DNA from: Caryophanales bacterium UBA743
GTDB lineage: Bacteria; Bacillota_I; Bacilli_A; RFN20; CAG-826
Length of the DNA: 64,000 bases
Assembly (NCBI GenBank): GCA_002297365.1
Contig: DBKT01000011.1
Span: 186,001 to 250,000, forward strand
Direction of reading: 5' to 3'
Shown here: piece after piece, positions 52,455 to 61,626 of the stretch
How the letters are laid out: every line of letters begins with the position of its first letter
Numbering within the stretch: the first letter of the stretch is position 1
The notes under the pieces: generated by a model
Told to the model about the DNA's origin: nothing
Seen by the model: the letters and a program-made list of their open reading frames with translations, nothing else
Databases searched by the model: none
Position numbers and translations under genes: made by a program

Positions 52455-52666
52455 ACCACAGGGTCATTGTCACAGAACGTATACTGCGTTCAAATAATTT
52501 TGTTGTGGAAAGACAACCGATTCTTTATATCAAAGAAAGTCGTCGTTGTTTCAAAATAGGACAAAGCTGGTATTCTTCCTTCATTGTTCCTAAAGAATGC
52601 CTCTCCCATGAGCAAAAGGACGCGATACGTAGATTAAAAACGAGAATCAAAAACGAAAAGAAATGA
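52448..52666 (+). CDS. YcxB-like C-terminal domain, in a shifted frame
   Basis: 72 residues including RQPILYIKESRRCFKIGQSW and YSSFIVPKECLSHEQKDAIR, the usual YcxB-like end. It starts only with a GTG lacking a ribosome site, so it is more likely the continuation of the preceding frame after a one-base frameshift than an independent gene. Confidence 0.5.
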   Translation: MLDHRVIVTERILRSNNFVVERQPILYIKESRRCFKIGQSWYSSFIVPKECLSHEQKDAIRRLKTRIKNEKK

Positions 52667-52696
52667 TAAGATTATCATCAAAAAGATCATTCAAAA

Positions 52697-52730
52697 AAGG
52701 CGCACTTCTTACGTTTACAATGTGCGCCTT
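52697..52730 (-). terminator. Terminator between the YcxB-like gene and guaA
   Basis: AAGGCGCAC (52697-52705) pairs perfectly with GTGCGCCTT (52722-52730). T-rich sequence follows on both strands, so it can serve both converging genes. Confidence 0.85.
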
Positions 52731-52736
52731 CTTTGT

Positions 52737-54272
52737 TTATTCCAATTCAATCGTGCTCGGTGGTTTTGAAGTAAAGTCATAAACCACACGGTTAACTCCT
52801 TTGACTTCATTCACAATGCGGTTTGAGATATGAGTAATAACTTCAAATGGAATATTAGCTGGTTTAGCAGTCATGAAATCATCGGTCGTCACCGCGCGAA
52901 GAACGATCGCATACTCATACGTTCTTCCGTCTCCCATGACTCCCACAGAACGCATATTGGATAAGGCTGCAAAGTATTGGTTAATCTTTTTATCTAAACC
53001 CGCTTTAGCGATTTCTTCACGGAATATGGCGTCCGCATCTTGGACGATACGAATCTTTTCTTTATTGATTTCGCCGATGATACGAATGCCTAAGCCCGGC
53101 CCTGGGAATGGTTGGCGATAAACAAGTTCATGAGGCAATCCCAACAAGAGCCCTAATTCTCTGACTTCATCCTTAAATAAATCTTTTAACGGTTCCACAA
53201 GTCCTTCAAAACCTAGATCCTTTGGAAGTCCGCCAACGTTATGATGAGATTTAATGGTTTGAGAAATTCCCAAGCCTGATTCAATTCTGTCTGGATAGAT
53301 GGTTCCCTGAGCAAGGTATTCGCAATGAGGGATCCTTTCTTTTGTTTCTTTGAAAACATCGATGAAAGATTTGCCGATGATTTTTCTTTTTTGCTCCGGA
53401 TCGGTAACGCCTGCAAGCCTTTCAAGGAAAAGGTTTGAAGCGTCCACAGGCAAGAAATGGAAGCCAAATTTCTCTTTGTTAGAGAAGGTGGTAATAACAT
53501 TCTTTGCCTCATCTTTCCTAAGAAGCCCATGATCGACAAATACGCAAGTCAATTGAGAACCGACGGCTTTGCCAATCAATGCGGCAACGACCGAGGAATC
53601 CACTCCTCCCGATAAAGCGCAAATAACTTTCTTATCTCCGACTTGTTTACGAATTTCCCTAATCTTATCGTCAATAAAGGAAGAAGGTTTCCAGCTTGGA
53701 GAGCATTTGCAGATATCCCACACGAAATTCTCAATAATCTTTTGGCCGTATTCGCTATGCTCCACTTCTGGATGGAATTGGGTCGCGTAGAGCTTTTTTT
53801 CTTCATTAATGAAAATGGAATTATGGCAATGAGCACTGCTTCCAATACAGGAAAATCCCTCAGGGAGCGTCGTGACTTGATCGTTATGCGACATGAAAAC
53901 GTTGCTCGTTTGAGGAATGCCTTTGGTTAATAGAGATGAAGAATTTAGAGTCACTTCCACATTTCCGAATTCGGAAGATTCGCAGCTTTCCACTTTGCCC
54001 CCAAGAGTATATGCCATAAGCTGAGCGCCGTAGCAGATTCCAAGAATCGGTTTCCCAAGAGAGAAGATTTTAGCGTCAATATGAGGCGATTTCTCATCGT
54101 AGACACTGTTTGGGCCACCAGTGAAGATAATGCCTTTGATATCGGGCGAAGAAAGAACATCCAAAGAGGTCGTATAAGGTAAGACTTCGCTATAAACGTG
54201 GGTTTGTCTTACTCTTCTGGCGATTAACTGGTTATATTGGCCGCCAAAATCCAAAACAATTATTTTTTCCAT
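52737..54272 (-). CDS. guaA: GMP synthase (glutamine-hydrolysing)
   Basis: Converts XMP to GMP with glutamine and ATP, completing the pathway begun by guaB. The class I amidotransferase domain has the nucleophile C80 in LGICYGAQ and the His-Glu pair in QFHPEVEHS. The ATP pyrophosphatase P-loop is ALSGGVDSSVVAAL (about 218-231). The C-terminal dimer domain ends KPPSTIELE. At 511 residues it is full length. It converges on guaB but is separated from it by the island and remnants. Confidence 0.96.
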   Translation of the reverse strand: MEKIIVLDFGGQYNQLIARRVRQTHVYSEVLPYTTSLDVLSSPDIKGIIFTGGPNSVYDEKSPHIDAKIFSLGKPILGICYGAQLMAYTLGGKVESCESSEFGNVEVTLNSSSLLTKGIPQTSNVFMSHNDQVTTLPEGFSCIGSSAHCHNSIFINEEKKLYATQFHPEVEHSEYGQKIIENFVWDICKCSPSWKPSSFIDDKIREIRKQVGDKKVICALSGGVDSSVVAALIGKAVGSQLTCVFVDHGLLRKDEAKNVITTFSNKEKFGFHFLPVDASNLFLERLAGVTDPEQKRKIIGKSFIDVFKETKERIPHCEYLAQGTIYPDRIESGLGISQTIKSHHNVGGLPKDLGFEGLVEPLKDLFKDEVRELGLLLGLPHELVYRQPFPGPGLGIRIIGEINKEKIRIVQDADAIFREEIAKAGLDKKINQYFAALSNMRSVGVMGDGRTYEYAIVLRAVTTDDFMTAKPANIPFEVITHISNRIVNEVKGVNRVVYDFTSKPPSTIELE

Positions 54273-54375
54273 ACAGCTCTTTATTTAACCACTTATCTCT
54301 ATTTTTGCCATCTCATTTCTTTTTCGTGCGACTTAAACCGTAAGAAATTCTTTGAGAAATATAACGACGCATTTC

Positions 54376-54410
54376 TTGTCTGGAGAAGCATCCAGACAAA
54401 CAGTCTTTTT
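54376..54410. promoter_or_regulatory. Hairpin in the guaA upstream region
   Basis: TTGTCTGGA (54376-54384) and TCCAGACAA (54391-54399) form a perfect 9-bp stem with a 6-nt loop; CTTTTT follows on the plus strand. It could be a plus-strand terminator or a leader hairpin for guaA on the minus strand. Confidence 0.4.
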
Positions 54411-54448
54411 AATCTCCTGCCGTGTTAACTTATCATTCGTTTTGAATG

Positions 54449-54484
54449 AAATGATAAGATAAATGATAAGATAAATGATAAGAT
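54449..54484 (+). repeat. Three perfect 12-bp tandem units
   Basis: AAATGATAAGAT is repeated three times. In the remnant's frame each unit encodes Asn-Asp-Lys-Ile. Confidence 0.9.
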
Positions 54485-54668
54485 AAACGACACCGATAAA
54501 ATCATTGTCGAGGCAATAAAAAACGATAAATACGTCACTATTTCGGATTTGTCAGCAAAAGCTAAAAAGTCCTTGCCGACGATACATAGACATTTGGATA
54601 ACTTATCAAAACAAGGGCTTATAGGGAGAATGGGCTCTAGAAAGGCGGGCTATTGGTACGTTAAGTAA
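54450..54668 (+). pseudogene. Remnant of an AlbA_2-type ATP-binding/wHTH protein
   Basis: An open frame without start, preceded immediately by TGA, encodes N-D-K-I repeats. These are followed by a winged-helix tail: VTISDLSAKAKKSLPTIHRH, then LSKQGLIGRMGSRKAGYWYV and a stop. Asn-Asp-x-Ile repeats before such a winged helix are typical of the C-terminus of AlbA_2-type 'putative DNA-binding' proteins. The ATPase part is gone. Together with the guaB fragment and truncated genes nearby it marks a degraded segment. Confidence 0.62.
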
Positions 54669-54684
54669 GGACGAGCCCAAATAA

Positions 54685-54715
54685 AAAACGGATGTGTTTC
54701 GCTCACATCCGTTTT
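54685..54715 (-). terminator. Bidirectional terminator after the ABC permease gene
   Basis: A perfect 12-bp stem (54685-54696 with 54704-54715, core CGGATGTG/CACATCCG) has a 7-nt loop. T runs follow on both strands. Confidence 0.88.
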
Positions 54716-54731
54716 GTTTTTATCAAACTTA

Positions 54732-57110
54732 TCAAAGAGGCAAATCTTTCTTCTTGAAGTCAATTCCCCCTAGAACATAAGTCACTATGGCGATAACAAG
54801 AAGGAACATCAATTTGAACCAATATGTTCCATAATCTTGTGTCATAACCGCAAGAGCATCGAATAAGGAATCGATGGTCATGTAATTGAAGATGGACATC
54901 ATGGTGATGCGGATCGTTCCGGGAATGGCTTTTGTGGCAAACAGACCAAGAATGGAGCAAATGAAGAAGAAGATCGTAATTCCTCCGCCCACGCCAATGG
55001 ATTCGCTTGTCTTGTTGAAATGGCAAGAAGCAAGGAAGTTGATTCCAGAAACAGCGAGAGCAACCATGAAGTTGCCAAGGGCATATAAGCAAAGATCAAC
55101 GATAGGCAAACTGGTAGATAAGTCGGTCGAGCCAGACCAAATTCCTATCTCTCTTGTAACAATGCTCGCGACAAGCAAAGCAAGGGCCATTACCACTTCA
55201 GAGAAAAGGAGATAGCAGCCTTGGGTAAAGATGAAGGAGTTTCTTGTAGTTGGCGTGGATAAGGTGAAAGCAAGGGAACCCGTTTCCACTTTTTCGGATA
55301 CGAGGCTCTTTGCCAACAAGATGGTGTAAACCATCGGAATAAGCAAGGCGGCGATTCCAAAAGCAACAACGCCAACGATAATGCCATACGTGTTCATCTC
55401 CCCCATTTCTTTAAGGGATTCATCAACGCTGGTAGGAAGCTGAGCCATAACGCCTTGGCTCCCTTTGTTCATGGCAAGAAGGTTGCTATCCATTAAGGAG
55501 TAACCATTTTCTTGAAAGTCGGAATAATAGGTTTCGTAGGAAGAGATGCCGCTAGCGGCATATCCTTTCACCAAAGTCATCATTTCTTTTCCGGACATAG
55601 AAGAATTCTCAACCGTGATTTCCTCAATGCTTGAGATTTTAGGCTCATGTTTCTCATTATAGGTGCTGATTAAAGTGAGTCTTGCCATTTCGGAGACTTC
55701 TTTCTCAGCGCGGGAAGCGATGCTTTCTTTATTCACGCCTCTTTCATCATAATAAGCGTTCTTTCCATCTTTTCTTTCAAGATAAGATTTCATGAAGTTG
55801 CTTAGATTCAAGGAAATGGTATCGATGTTTTCTTGAGCCTCTTTCTTTGCCTCGGCAATTTCTGAAGCGGTATATTCTTCACCAGTCAACGCTTCTTTTC
55901 TCATCTTTTGAAGCATGTTGCTGGTTTTGCCCATCTTGTCTTTTTCTTTGACGAAAACGTCTGGGTTATACGTCTTTACCTCGATTTCTTCTTTGATTTC
56001 ATTGCCATTTTCCGCATATTTCCCCGTTCCAACCAAGCGGATTGGCCATCCAAGGTCGCTTGTCTTGTATTCAACGGTGAAATCCGGAAGATATTGGTAA
56101 TAGGCAAAGGAGGAAAGGGTATCTATTACATATTCTTGGCAGGCACTGGAAACATATAGGCTACGAATCGTTTCGTCTTTCTGATAAGCGTCTTTGTTTT
56201 TGGCATAGACCTCTTCAAGTCCGGAACAAAGCCCACCGATAAAGGAGGAGGTGTCCCCGCTAGCGAGCGTAGGGAGAAGTTTCAAAGCCGTATCGATTTT
56301 CACTTCTTCTGTCTTCTCGGATTTGTCATAAACGCGGCTGATCGCATCGGCTAAAAGGGTATATGTCTCCGCTCTTTTTGTTTCATCGAGATGATAAACG
56401 CTGACAATGCTGTCCGTGAAAGCTTCTGGGATAGCAAGCTTTAAAATCTCCTTTGTGTCTTTGCTTGTATCGGAGGCATAAATATCGAAATAATAGGAGA
56501 TGATGCTCTTCGCAACGCTCTTTTCTTCTTCGGTGTAGTCCCCGTTGGCGTCTAAGGTCTTATTTACGACTTCAAGGGTTGCGCTCTTTGCGACATTCTC
56601 CTTTGTCGCGCTATCTCCTGGGGTAATGCTGTAAGTCGTGTCATAGAGTTTTTTTGCTGCATTCACGCTGTTGTTAAGTGTCTCATCCTCAACTTTGCTT
56701 ACTTCCGTCTCGATAAGATTTTGAGCTTTGTTATCTGAAGCGATGAAGGACTCATAAGCTTCGGCGCTGTTATCGTAGGCAGAGTAAAGAGAGATGGCGC
56801 CGCTCTTGATGGTATTCTCATAGTCTGCATTATCGAAAAGATCGGCTAAAGCAGAGGCCGTGGAATTAATGTGAAGGGTAGAAAGAATCGAAATGATGAT
56901 CACCATGATTAAAGCGTTGCCGATCGAAACGACGCTTAAACCGCGACGATTGGAATGGAGGGATTCCTTAAACAAAGCGGAAGAGAACAAAGAATTCCTT
57001 TTCTTTTTTTCCTTCGTTCCGTTGGAATTAGAAAGTTCTGGTGGCAATGCCATGACGCTTTCTTGCGCATTTTCGCTAACAACTGGGGTTTCAACATTCT
57101 TTTTCTTCAT
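54732..57110 (-). CDS. ABC-2 type exporter permease with large extracellular insert
   Basis: 792 residues. After a cytoplasmic N-terminus there is one membrane helix (about 63-83), then ~480 mostly hydrophilic residues that must lie outside, and then about five or six helices (570-790; IIVGVVAFGIAALLIPMVYT, then a TPTTRNSFIFTQG loop typical of ABC-2 permeases). It lies 1 bp after the second ATPase gene. The cargo is unknown; peptide or lipid export is plausible. Confidence 0.8.
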   Translation of the reverse strand: MKKKNVETPVVSENAQESVMALPPELSNSNGTKEKKKRNSLFSSALFKESLHSNRRGLSVVSIGNALIMVIIISILSTLHINSTASALADLFDNADYENTIKSGAISLYSAYDNSAEAYESFIASDNKAQNLIETEVSKVEDETLNNSVNAAKKLYDTTYSITPGDSATKENVAKSATLEVVNKTLDANGDYTEEEKSVAKSIISYYFDIYASDTSKDTKEILKLAIPEAFTDSIVSVYHLDETKRAETYTLLADAISRVYDKSEKTEEVKIDTALKLLPTLASGDTSSFIGGLCSGLEEVYAKNKDAYQKDETIRSLYVSSACQEYVIDTLSSFAYYQYLPDFTVEYKTSDLGWPIRLVGTGKYAENGNEIKEEIEVKTYNPDVFVKEKDKMGKTSNMLQKMRKEALTGEEYTASEIAEAKKEAQENIDTISLNLSNFMKSYLERKDGKNAYYDERGVNKESIASRAEKEVSEMARLTLISTYNEKHEPKISSIEEITVENSSMSGKEMMTLVKGYAASGISSYETYYSDFQENGYSLMDSNLLAMNKGSQGVMAQLPTSVDESLKEMGEMNTYGIIVGVVAFGIAALLIPMVYTILLAKSLVSEKVETGSLAFTLSTPTTRNSFIFTQGCYLLFSEVVMALALLVASIVTREIGIWSGSTDLSTSLPIVDLCLYALGNFMVALAVSGINFLASCHFNKTSESIGVGGGITIFFFICSILGLFATKAIPGTIRITMMSIFNYMTIDSLFDALAVMTQDYGTYWFKLMFLLVIAIVTYVLGGIDFKKKDLPL

Positions 57111-57111
57111 A

Positions 57112-58038
57112 TTATTTTTCCTCCTTATTTAAGGATTTTCTTCTCTCGTTGAAGTAGGTCGTGAGATTGTATTTCACTTCCGAGATGAATTTGAGATCGT
57201 ATTTCTCTAATTGATCAAATAGATGGGGTATTTCTTTTTTGTCGATTCGTATGGTGGCTTGATGGTACTGAGGTTGAAGCCTTAGTATGTCTTTTCTGTT
57301 TTTGATGAAGGATTGATAGTCTTTTGCTTCCTTGAATTCAATCTTGAAGTCTCTCACCATGCGTGATTGGATTTCATGGACATCGGCTATGTCTAATATT
57401 TTCCCTTGAGACATATAGGCAACGCGGTCGCAAACCCTCTCAAGCTCTTCAATTGTATTCGAAGACATCAGCATCGTCGCGCCTCTCTCTTTTTGTTCGA
57501 GAATGAGCTTCAGAAGCTCTTCTCTCATAAGAGGGTCAAGGCCGATAGATGGCTCATCCATGATGATGATCGGGGCTTTTAGCATCATGGCAGCCACGAT
57601 GCTTGTTTTTTGTTTCATGCCCTTGCTCATCCTCTTAGGATAGGCACGGATGTCCAGTTGCATTCTTGAGATGATTTCATTCGCATAGGCGAAATCCTCA
57701 TCCTTCATGCCAAGAGCCCTGCCATAATCATGCAAGAACTCATCCCCTGAGCGGACATCGGGAAAATTGATTTCACCTGGAATGTAACCCATATAGCGTT
57801 TCGTTGAAGCGGAATCTTTATAGGCATCATAGTTATAGATGTTGATATTCCCCGTATCCGATTTGATAAAACCCATAATCTGACGGATAAGGGTTGTTTT
57901 TCCTGCGCCGTTTTCTCCAACGATTCCAAGGGTTTCACCCTGTTTTATTCGGAAAGTGACATCAAAGTTCCCTCTCCCTTGCCCATAATCCTTGGAGACA
58001 TGATTCACGGAGATGACGGTTTTCTTTTCTTCGCTCAT
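57112..58038 (-). CDS. ABC transporter ATPase (second)
   Basis: Nucleotide-binding subunit of the exporter: Walker A GENGAGKTTLIRQI, signature RMSKGMKQKTSIV, Walker B PIIIMDEPSIGLDPL, H-loop region SSNTIEEL (His is replaced by Asn). A ~90-residue C-terminal extension follows the core. It overlaps the first ATPase gene by 4 bp, and both are of the CcmA/DrrA type. Confidence 0.9.
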   Translation of the reverse strand: MSEEKKTVISVNHVSKDYGQGRGNFDVTFRIKQGETLGIVGENGAGKTTLIRQIMGFIKSDTGNINIYNYDAYKDSASTKRYMGYIPGEINFPDVRSGDEFLHDYGRALGMKDEDFAYANEIISRMQLDIRAYPKRMSKGMKQKTSIVAAMMLKAPIIIMDEPSIGLDPLMREELLKLILEQKERGATMLMSSNTIEELERVCDRVAYMSQGKILDIADVHEIQSRMVRDFKIEFKEAKDYQSFIKNRKDILRLQPQYHQATIRIDKKEIPHLFDQLEKYDLKFISEVKYNLTTYFNERRKSLNKEEK

Positions 58039-58964
58039 TTCTTAATTCCTCCATAAGTCTTGTCTTCTTTATAGAAGGACATGAAATAATCCTCCAACGT
58101 TTCTTTTCTTTCCGAGAAGTCGACAAAGCCGACTCGCGGCATCTCTTTGATAAAGCGGTTAATGTCTTTTTCATCCACATATGCAGAGAGGCGGCAAGGG
58201 TTAAGGCTGCTATCCTCTACTCTGAAATGATGGGATATCAGGCTTTTCTTTGCCTCGTTCTTTTCTTTTTGATTTCCATAGGTGACGTGATATTGTTTCG
58301 TGCTCTTGTGTTTCAAATCGTTAGCGACAAAATTCGAAACGATTTTGCCATCCTTGATAACGGCAATGCGGTCACAGCAGGAATCGACTTCTTGGAAAAT
58401 GTGGCTGGAAAGGAGAATGGTTTTTCCTCTTTTCTTTTCTAGTTCGACAAGATTGATAAATCTTTCTTGCATCTCTGGATCAAGCCCAGAGGAAGGCTCA
58501 TCCATGATGATGATGTCTGGGTCCGACATGAAAGCGCAAATAATAGCGGTCTTTCTTTTCATTCCCAGCGACATTTCTTTGCAATATAAATTAGAATCGT
58601 ACTCAAAGGTTTTGATAAGCCAATCCAGGAAGGTTCTGTCACTCATTCCCTTGAGTTTCATTTGCTCTTCGATGACTTCCGATCCTTTTAAGGCAAGAGG
58701 AAGAGCTACTTCCCCAGGGATATAAGAGACGCCCTGCATGATTTTCGCCCTATCTTTCAAGGAGTTCTCCCCCCGAAGCAACGTCTCCCCGGCATCGGGT
58801 ACGCTAAAGCCCATCAAATGACGAATTGTGGTAGATTTGCCCGCTCCATTAGGCCCTAGGAATCCAAAACATTCCCCCTCATGAACGGAGAAAGAAACAT
58901 CAAATACGCCACGTCCTTCGCCATAGTCTTTCGTAAGGTGTTTGATTTCAATGACGTCGCCCAT
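58035..58964 (-). CDS. ABC transporter ATPase (first)
   Basis: Nucleotide-binding subunit: Walker A GPNGAGKSTTIRHL, signature EMSLGMKRKTAII, Walker B DIIIMDEPSSGLDPEM, H-loop SSHIFQEVDSCCDR. It is first in the operon; the two ATPases probably form a heterodimer. The gene is divergent from the TetR regulator, with the control region between them. AGGAGG precedes the ATG. Confidence 0.92.
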   Translation of the reverse strand: MGDVIEIKHLTKDYGEGRGVFDVSFSVHEGECFGFLGPNGAGKSTTIRHLMGFSVPDAGETLLRGENSLKDRAKIMQGVSYIPGEVALPLALKGSEVIEEQMKLKGMSDRTFLDWLIKTFEYDSNLYCKEMSLGMKRKTAIICAFMSDPDIIIMDEPSSGLDPEMQERFINLVELEKKRGKTILLSSHIFQEVDSCCDRIAVIKDGKIVSNFVANDLKHKSTKQYHVTYGNQKEKNEAKKSLISHHFRVEDSSLNPCRLSAYVDEKDINRFIKEMPRVGFVDFSERKETLEDYFMSFYKEDKTYGGIKK

Positions 58965-59092
58965 ATTCTTTACCTCCTTTGAAGTTATTGACCTTTAGTA
59001 CAATATCTTCCGTTGAGTATGTTATTACAACACTATTCCATTTACAATACTTTAGTGCTAAAATTTTTCACGTTCGAAAGAAGAGGCAGATT
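58965..59092. promoter_or_regulatory. Divergent control region of the ABC exporter and TetR gene
   Basis: AT-rich. TACAATA occurs twice (near 59000 and 59044). On the minus strand TTGTAA and GATATT are spaced by 17 bp and could be the exporter promoter. The TetR protein is expected to bind here, but no full palindrome was identified. Confidence 0.4.
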
Positions 59093-59689
59093 ATGACAGA
59101 CGAAAAGAATATCAGCAACAAAGAGGATGCGCGTATCGTGCGCACGAAAAGGGATTTGGCAAACGCCTTGGAAGATCTTTTAAAAGAAAGAAACATGGAA
59201 GACATATCGATTAAAGACATCACCGACCGCGCGTTGATTTCCAAAAATACTTTCTATAACAATTTCAATGATAAGAATGAGTTGCTCGTTTTTCTTTTTG
59301 AGCGTTATGAAAATGCTTTATTGAAAGATATAAAACCGATACTCGACAAAACGTTTTATGCGACCCGTATCTTCAATTTCCGCAAAACGGTTGATGTCAT
59401 AGTTCACTTTTTCTACACCACGGATCTGCCCTTTAAGCAAATCATTCGGAACGACACATCCCGCGTCCTATTTTATAGTCTTAACGTTTTTATCCAGGAT
59501 ATCTTTGCGAGATTGGAGAAGAATTATGAGAAATTCTTAACCAAAAAGGTAAATAGCGAGATCACTTCCGCTTTTTATGCAGGCGCTTTCGCCAGCACCA
59601 TTTATTTCGCTTACACCAAGGATTTGGATATGAAAGAAAAAGAGCTCTCTCACGATCTTGTTCGTTTGTCTTTGCCGATCGTGGAATAG
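59093..59689 (+). CDS. TetR-family regulator
   Basis: The N-terminal helix-turn-helix is clear: DISIKDITDRALISKNTFYN, then NFNDKNELLVFLFERY. The ligand domain follows (about 80-198). I start at ATG 59093 (AGAGG 6 nt upstream); the longer frame from 58979 has no ribosome site. It is divergent from the ABC exporter, which it most likely represses. Confidence 0.9.
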   Translation: MTDEKNISNKEDARIVRTKRDLANALEDLLKERNMEDISIKDITDRALISKNTFYNNFNDKNELLVFLFERYENALLKDIKPILDKTFYATRIFNFRKTVDVIVHFFYTTDLPFKQIIRNDTSRVLFYSLNVFIQDIFARLEKNYEKFLTKKVNSEITSAFYAGAFASTIYFAYTKDLDMKEKELSHDLVRLSLPIVE

Positions 59690-59694
59690 CTCAG

Positions 59695-61035
59695 TTAATC
59701 CTTCATCTCTTCGGGATGATGCAAAAGATGCACATCGAGGAAGGCCGAAAGAATCACCCCCGTGCAAGCAATCCCGCTCATCACAAAGAAAACCACGAAA
59801 GTGAAATCGGTGAAGTAAGGATAGCAAAGCTGCAGGAGGGAGTTGACCAACTGAAAGATAAGCGGGGCAACAAAGACCGCTTTTCTTCTTAATTTTGGCC
59901 CTAATATATGGTTAAGCATGCCTAGATTGCTTGTAACGTATAAGCCACTTGCCATCCCCTTCAAAGAATGAATCAAAATGATGCCCGTTACCAAAAGTGT
60001 GGAAACGTGCTCCGGGCCAACAAAGAAATAAGAGAAAAGGCCGAAAGAAAAAGTTTCGATGCAAATTAGCCCTAAGGCGAGGCTTAAGGAGAAACGAATC
60101 TTTTTCCCGATTCCAAAATGAGTGTTGATGAACACAAAAAGAAATTCAAAAAGATAGCTCACGCCCAAATAAATGCCCCACGTCAGAGGATTAAAAGAAT
60201 TCAATGTTTCCGTAAGGCTTTCATAAGAAGACCACAAAGAGGAAGTCAAGGAATCGCTTGCCCATATAAGAGGAATCCACAAAGAGGCCAAAAAGAGATA
60301 AAAGACATAGTTCTTATTCTGAAACAAGAGCCTCGTTGGAACATGCTCATCGCTATCGGAATGATACAAAGAACTTGGGAATGGCTTAAAAATAAAAGTG
60401 AGGCCAAAGAGCAAAATAAGCAAAGGGGATGAAACAAGAAACAGAAACAAATAGCCTTTATATCCAATAAAGTAGGATTCTGCGATATAACCCGCTAAAG
60501 GAGAAGCAATCGCCGGCATCAAGACCCCATAAAGGCAAATATGCCCGTATCGGCTTCCCTCTGCAACATTAATGTCCGCTGCGCAGGAAGCATGAAAAGA
60601 AAGAAAAGCCCAATGAAGTCCCATCAAGATAGAAGAGAAGGCGACAAACAAAGCGAATAACGCATAGTATTCCCCTTTTCTAACAATCTCCCCTGTCGGA
60701 TTTAAGCCGGTTGGCAGAAAAATACCGAGCAAAGAAAAGACAAGGATGGAAACAAAACTTCCGCAAATCAAGCCTCTCATGACTTTAAGATTCGTTTTTT
60801 GATGTGAGACGAAAAAAGAACAGATGAAAATGCCAATCGCTGCGCCAAAAGGAGGCAAAAACAAACTCAAGGAAGACATTTTAGAGGTCCACCCCAATTG
60901 TTTTCTGCACTCGTTTAAAAAAATAGTGAGAAACGAAATCACCATGCCTTCAAAAAAAGAAGCGGCGGCAAAAAAGATTTGGGCTTTAGCCGTCTCAGGT
61001 TTCTGTTTTCGATCCAAATAAAAGGTAAAACGCAT
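59695..61035 (-). CDS. Major-facilitator-type transporter
   Basis: 446 residues with about twelve hydrophobic segments and MFS layout (an N-terminal half to ~205, a soluble loop near 210-225, then the second half). No substrate motif is recognised. Its stop is 5 bp from that of the TetR gene. It follows a small membrane-protein gene by 19 bp and may share its transcript. Confidence 0.78.
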   Translation of the reverse strand: MRFTFYLDRKQKPETAKAQIFFAAASFFEGMVISFLTIFLNECRKQLGWTSKMSSLSLFLPPFGAAIGIFICSFFVSHQKTNLKVMRGLICGSFVSILVFSLLGIFLPTGLNPTGEIVRKGEYYALFALFVAFSSILMGLHWAFLSFHASCAADINVAEGSRYGHICLYGVLMPAIASPLAGYIAESYFIGYKGYLFLFLVSSPLLILLFGLTFIFKPFPSSLYHSDSDEHVPTRLLFQNKNYVFYLFLASLWIPLIWASDSLTSSLWSSYESLTETLNSFNPLTWGIYLGVSYLFEFLFVFINTHFGIGKKIRFSLSLALGLICIETFSFGLFSYFFVGPEHVSTLLVTGIILIHSLKGMASGLYVTSNLGMLNHILGPKLRRKAVFVAPLIFQLVNSLLQLCYPYFTDFTFVVFFVMSGIACTGVILSAFLDVHLLHHPEEMKD

Positions 61036-61054
61036 GAGAATATCTTACTTATCT

Positions 61055-61540
61055 TTAAGAAACGGGCGTTTCGTTCTTCTTTAAGAAACAAAAAGTCCTC
61101 ATAGTTAAGATATGCAATGTCAAATAGCCAGCCATAAGCAAAAGAATGACAAATACATAAACGAGATTTATGATTCCCTCCCCTTCGGTTAAAGAAAGGA
61201 TAGACCCCACAATAAAGTAAACACCCAGAGACAGAACAACAAGGCAGATTAAGATTTCAAAAACAAGCACGCTTATTCTTTTGGCTTTTGTTTTTTCTTT
61301 CTTGGAAAATCCAAGTGCCAAACCAAAGGCATCCAAAAGAAGAGCAAGACAAATCGGAATCAAAAAATACAAGGAGAGCAAAGTCATTTGCGTTGACGTG
61401 GCATCTCCTCCCCCTTGAGCAGCATCTCCTAAGCCGCCAATCAAAGCAAAAATCAAATGGATAAACAATCCTAGAAGCAGCAATAAAATATCGCTTAAGA
61501 TATGAAACACCAACAGAATGGTTTTTTGTGTTCTGCTCAT
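61055..61540 (-). CDS. Small four-helix membrane protein
   Basis: 161 residues with four hydrophobic segments (about 9-33, 48-72, 86-110, 118-150). No family is recognised. It lies just upstream of the MFS gene. Confidence 0.6.
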   Translation of the reverse strand: MSRTQKTILLVFHILSDILLLLLGLFIHLIFALIGGLGDAAQGGGDATSTQMTLLSLYFLIPICLALLLDAFGLALGFSKKEKTKAKRISVLVFEILICLVVLSLGVYFIVGSILSLTEGEGIINLVYVFVILLLMAGYLTLHILTMRTFCFLKKNETPVS

Positions 61541-61626
61541 AGATTTTCCTTTCTAAGCAAATTGTATTAAAAACGTTCTAAATTATCAAAAACAACATGT
61601 AAAACGAATGCATGTCTCCCTTCTTT

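Noticed and set aside
54449..54484. Tandem 12-bp repeat as iteron or CRISPR
   Set aside because: It reads as Asn-Asp-Lys-Ile in frame with a winged-helix tail; there are no spacers and no replication gene.
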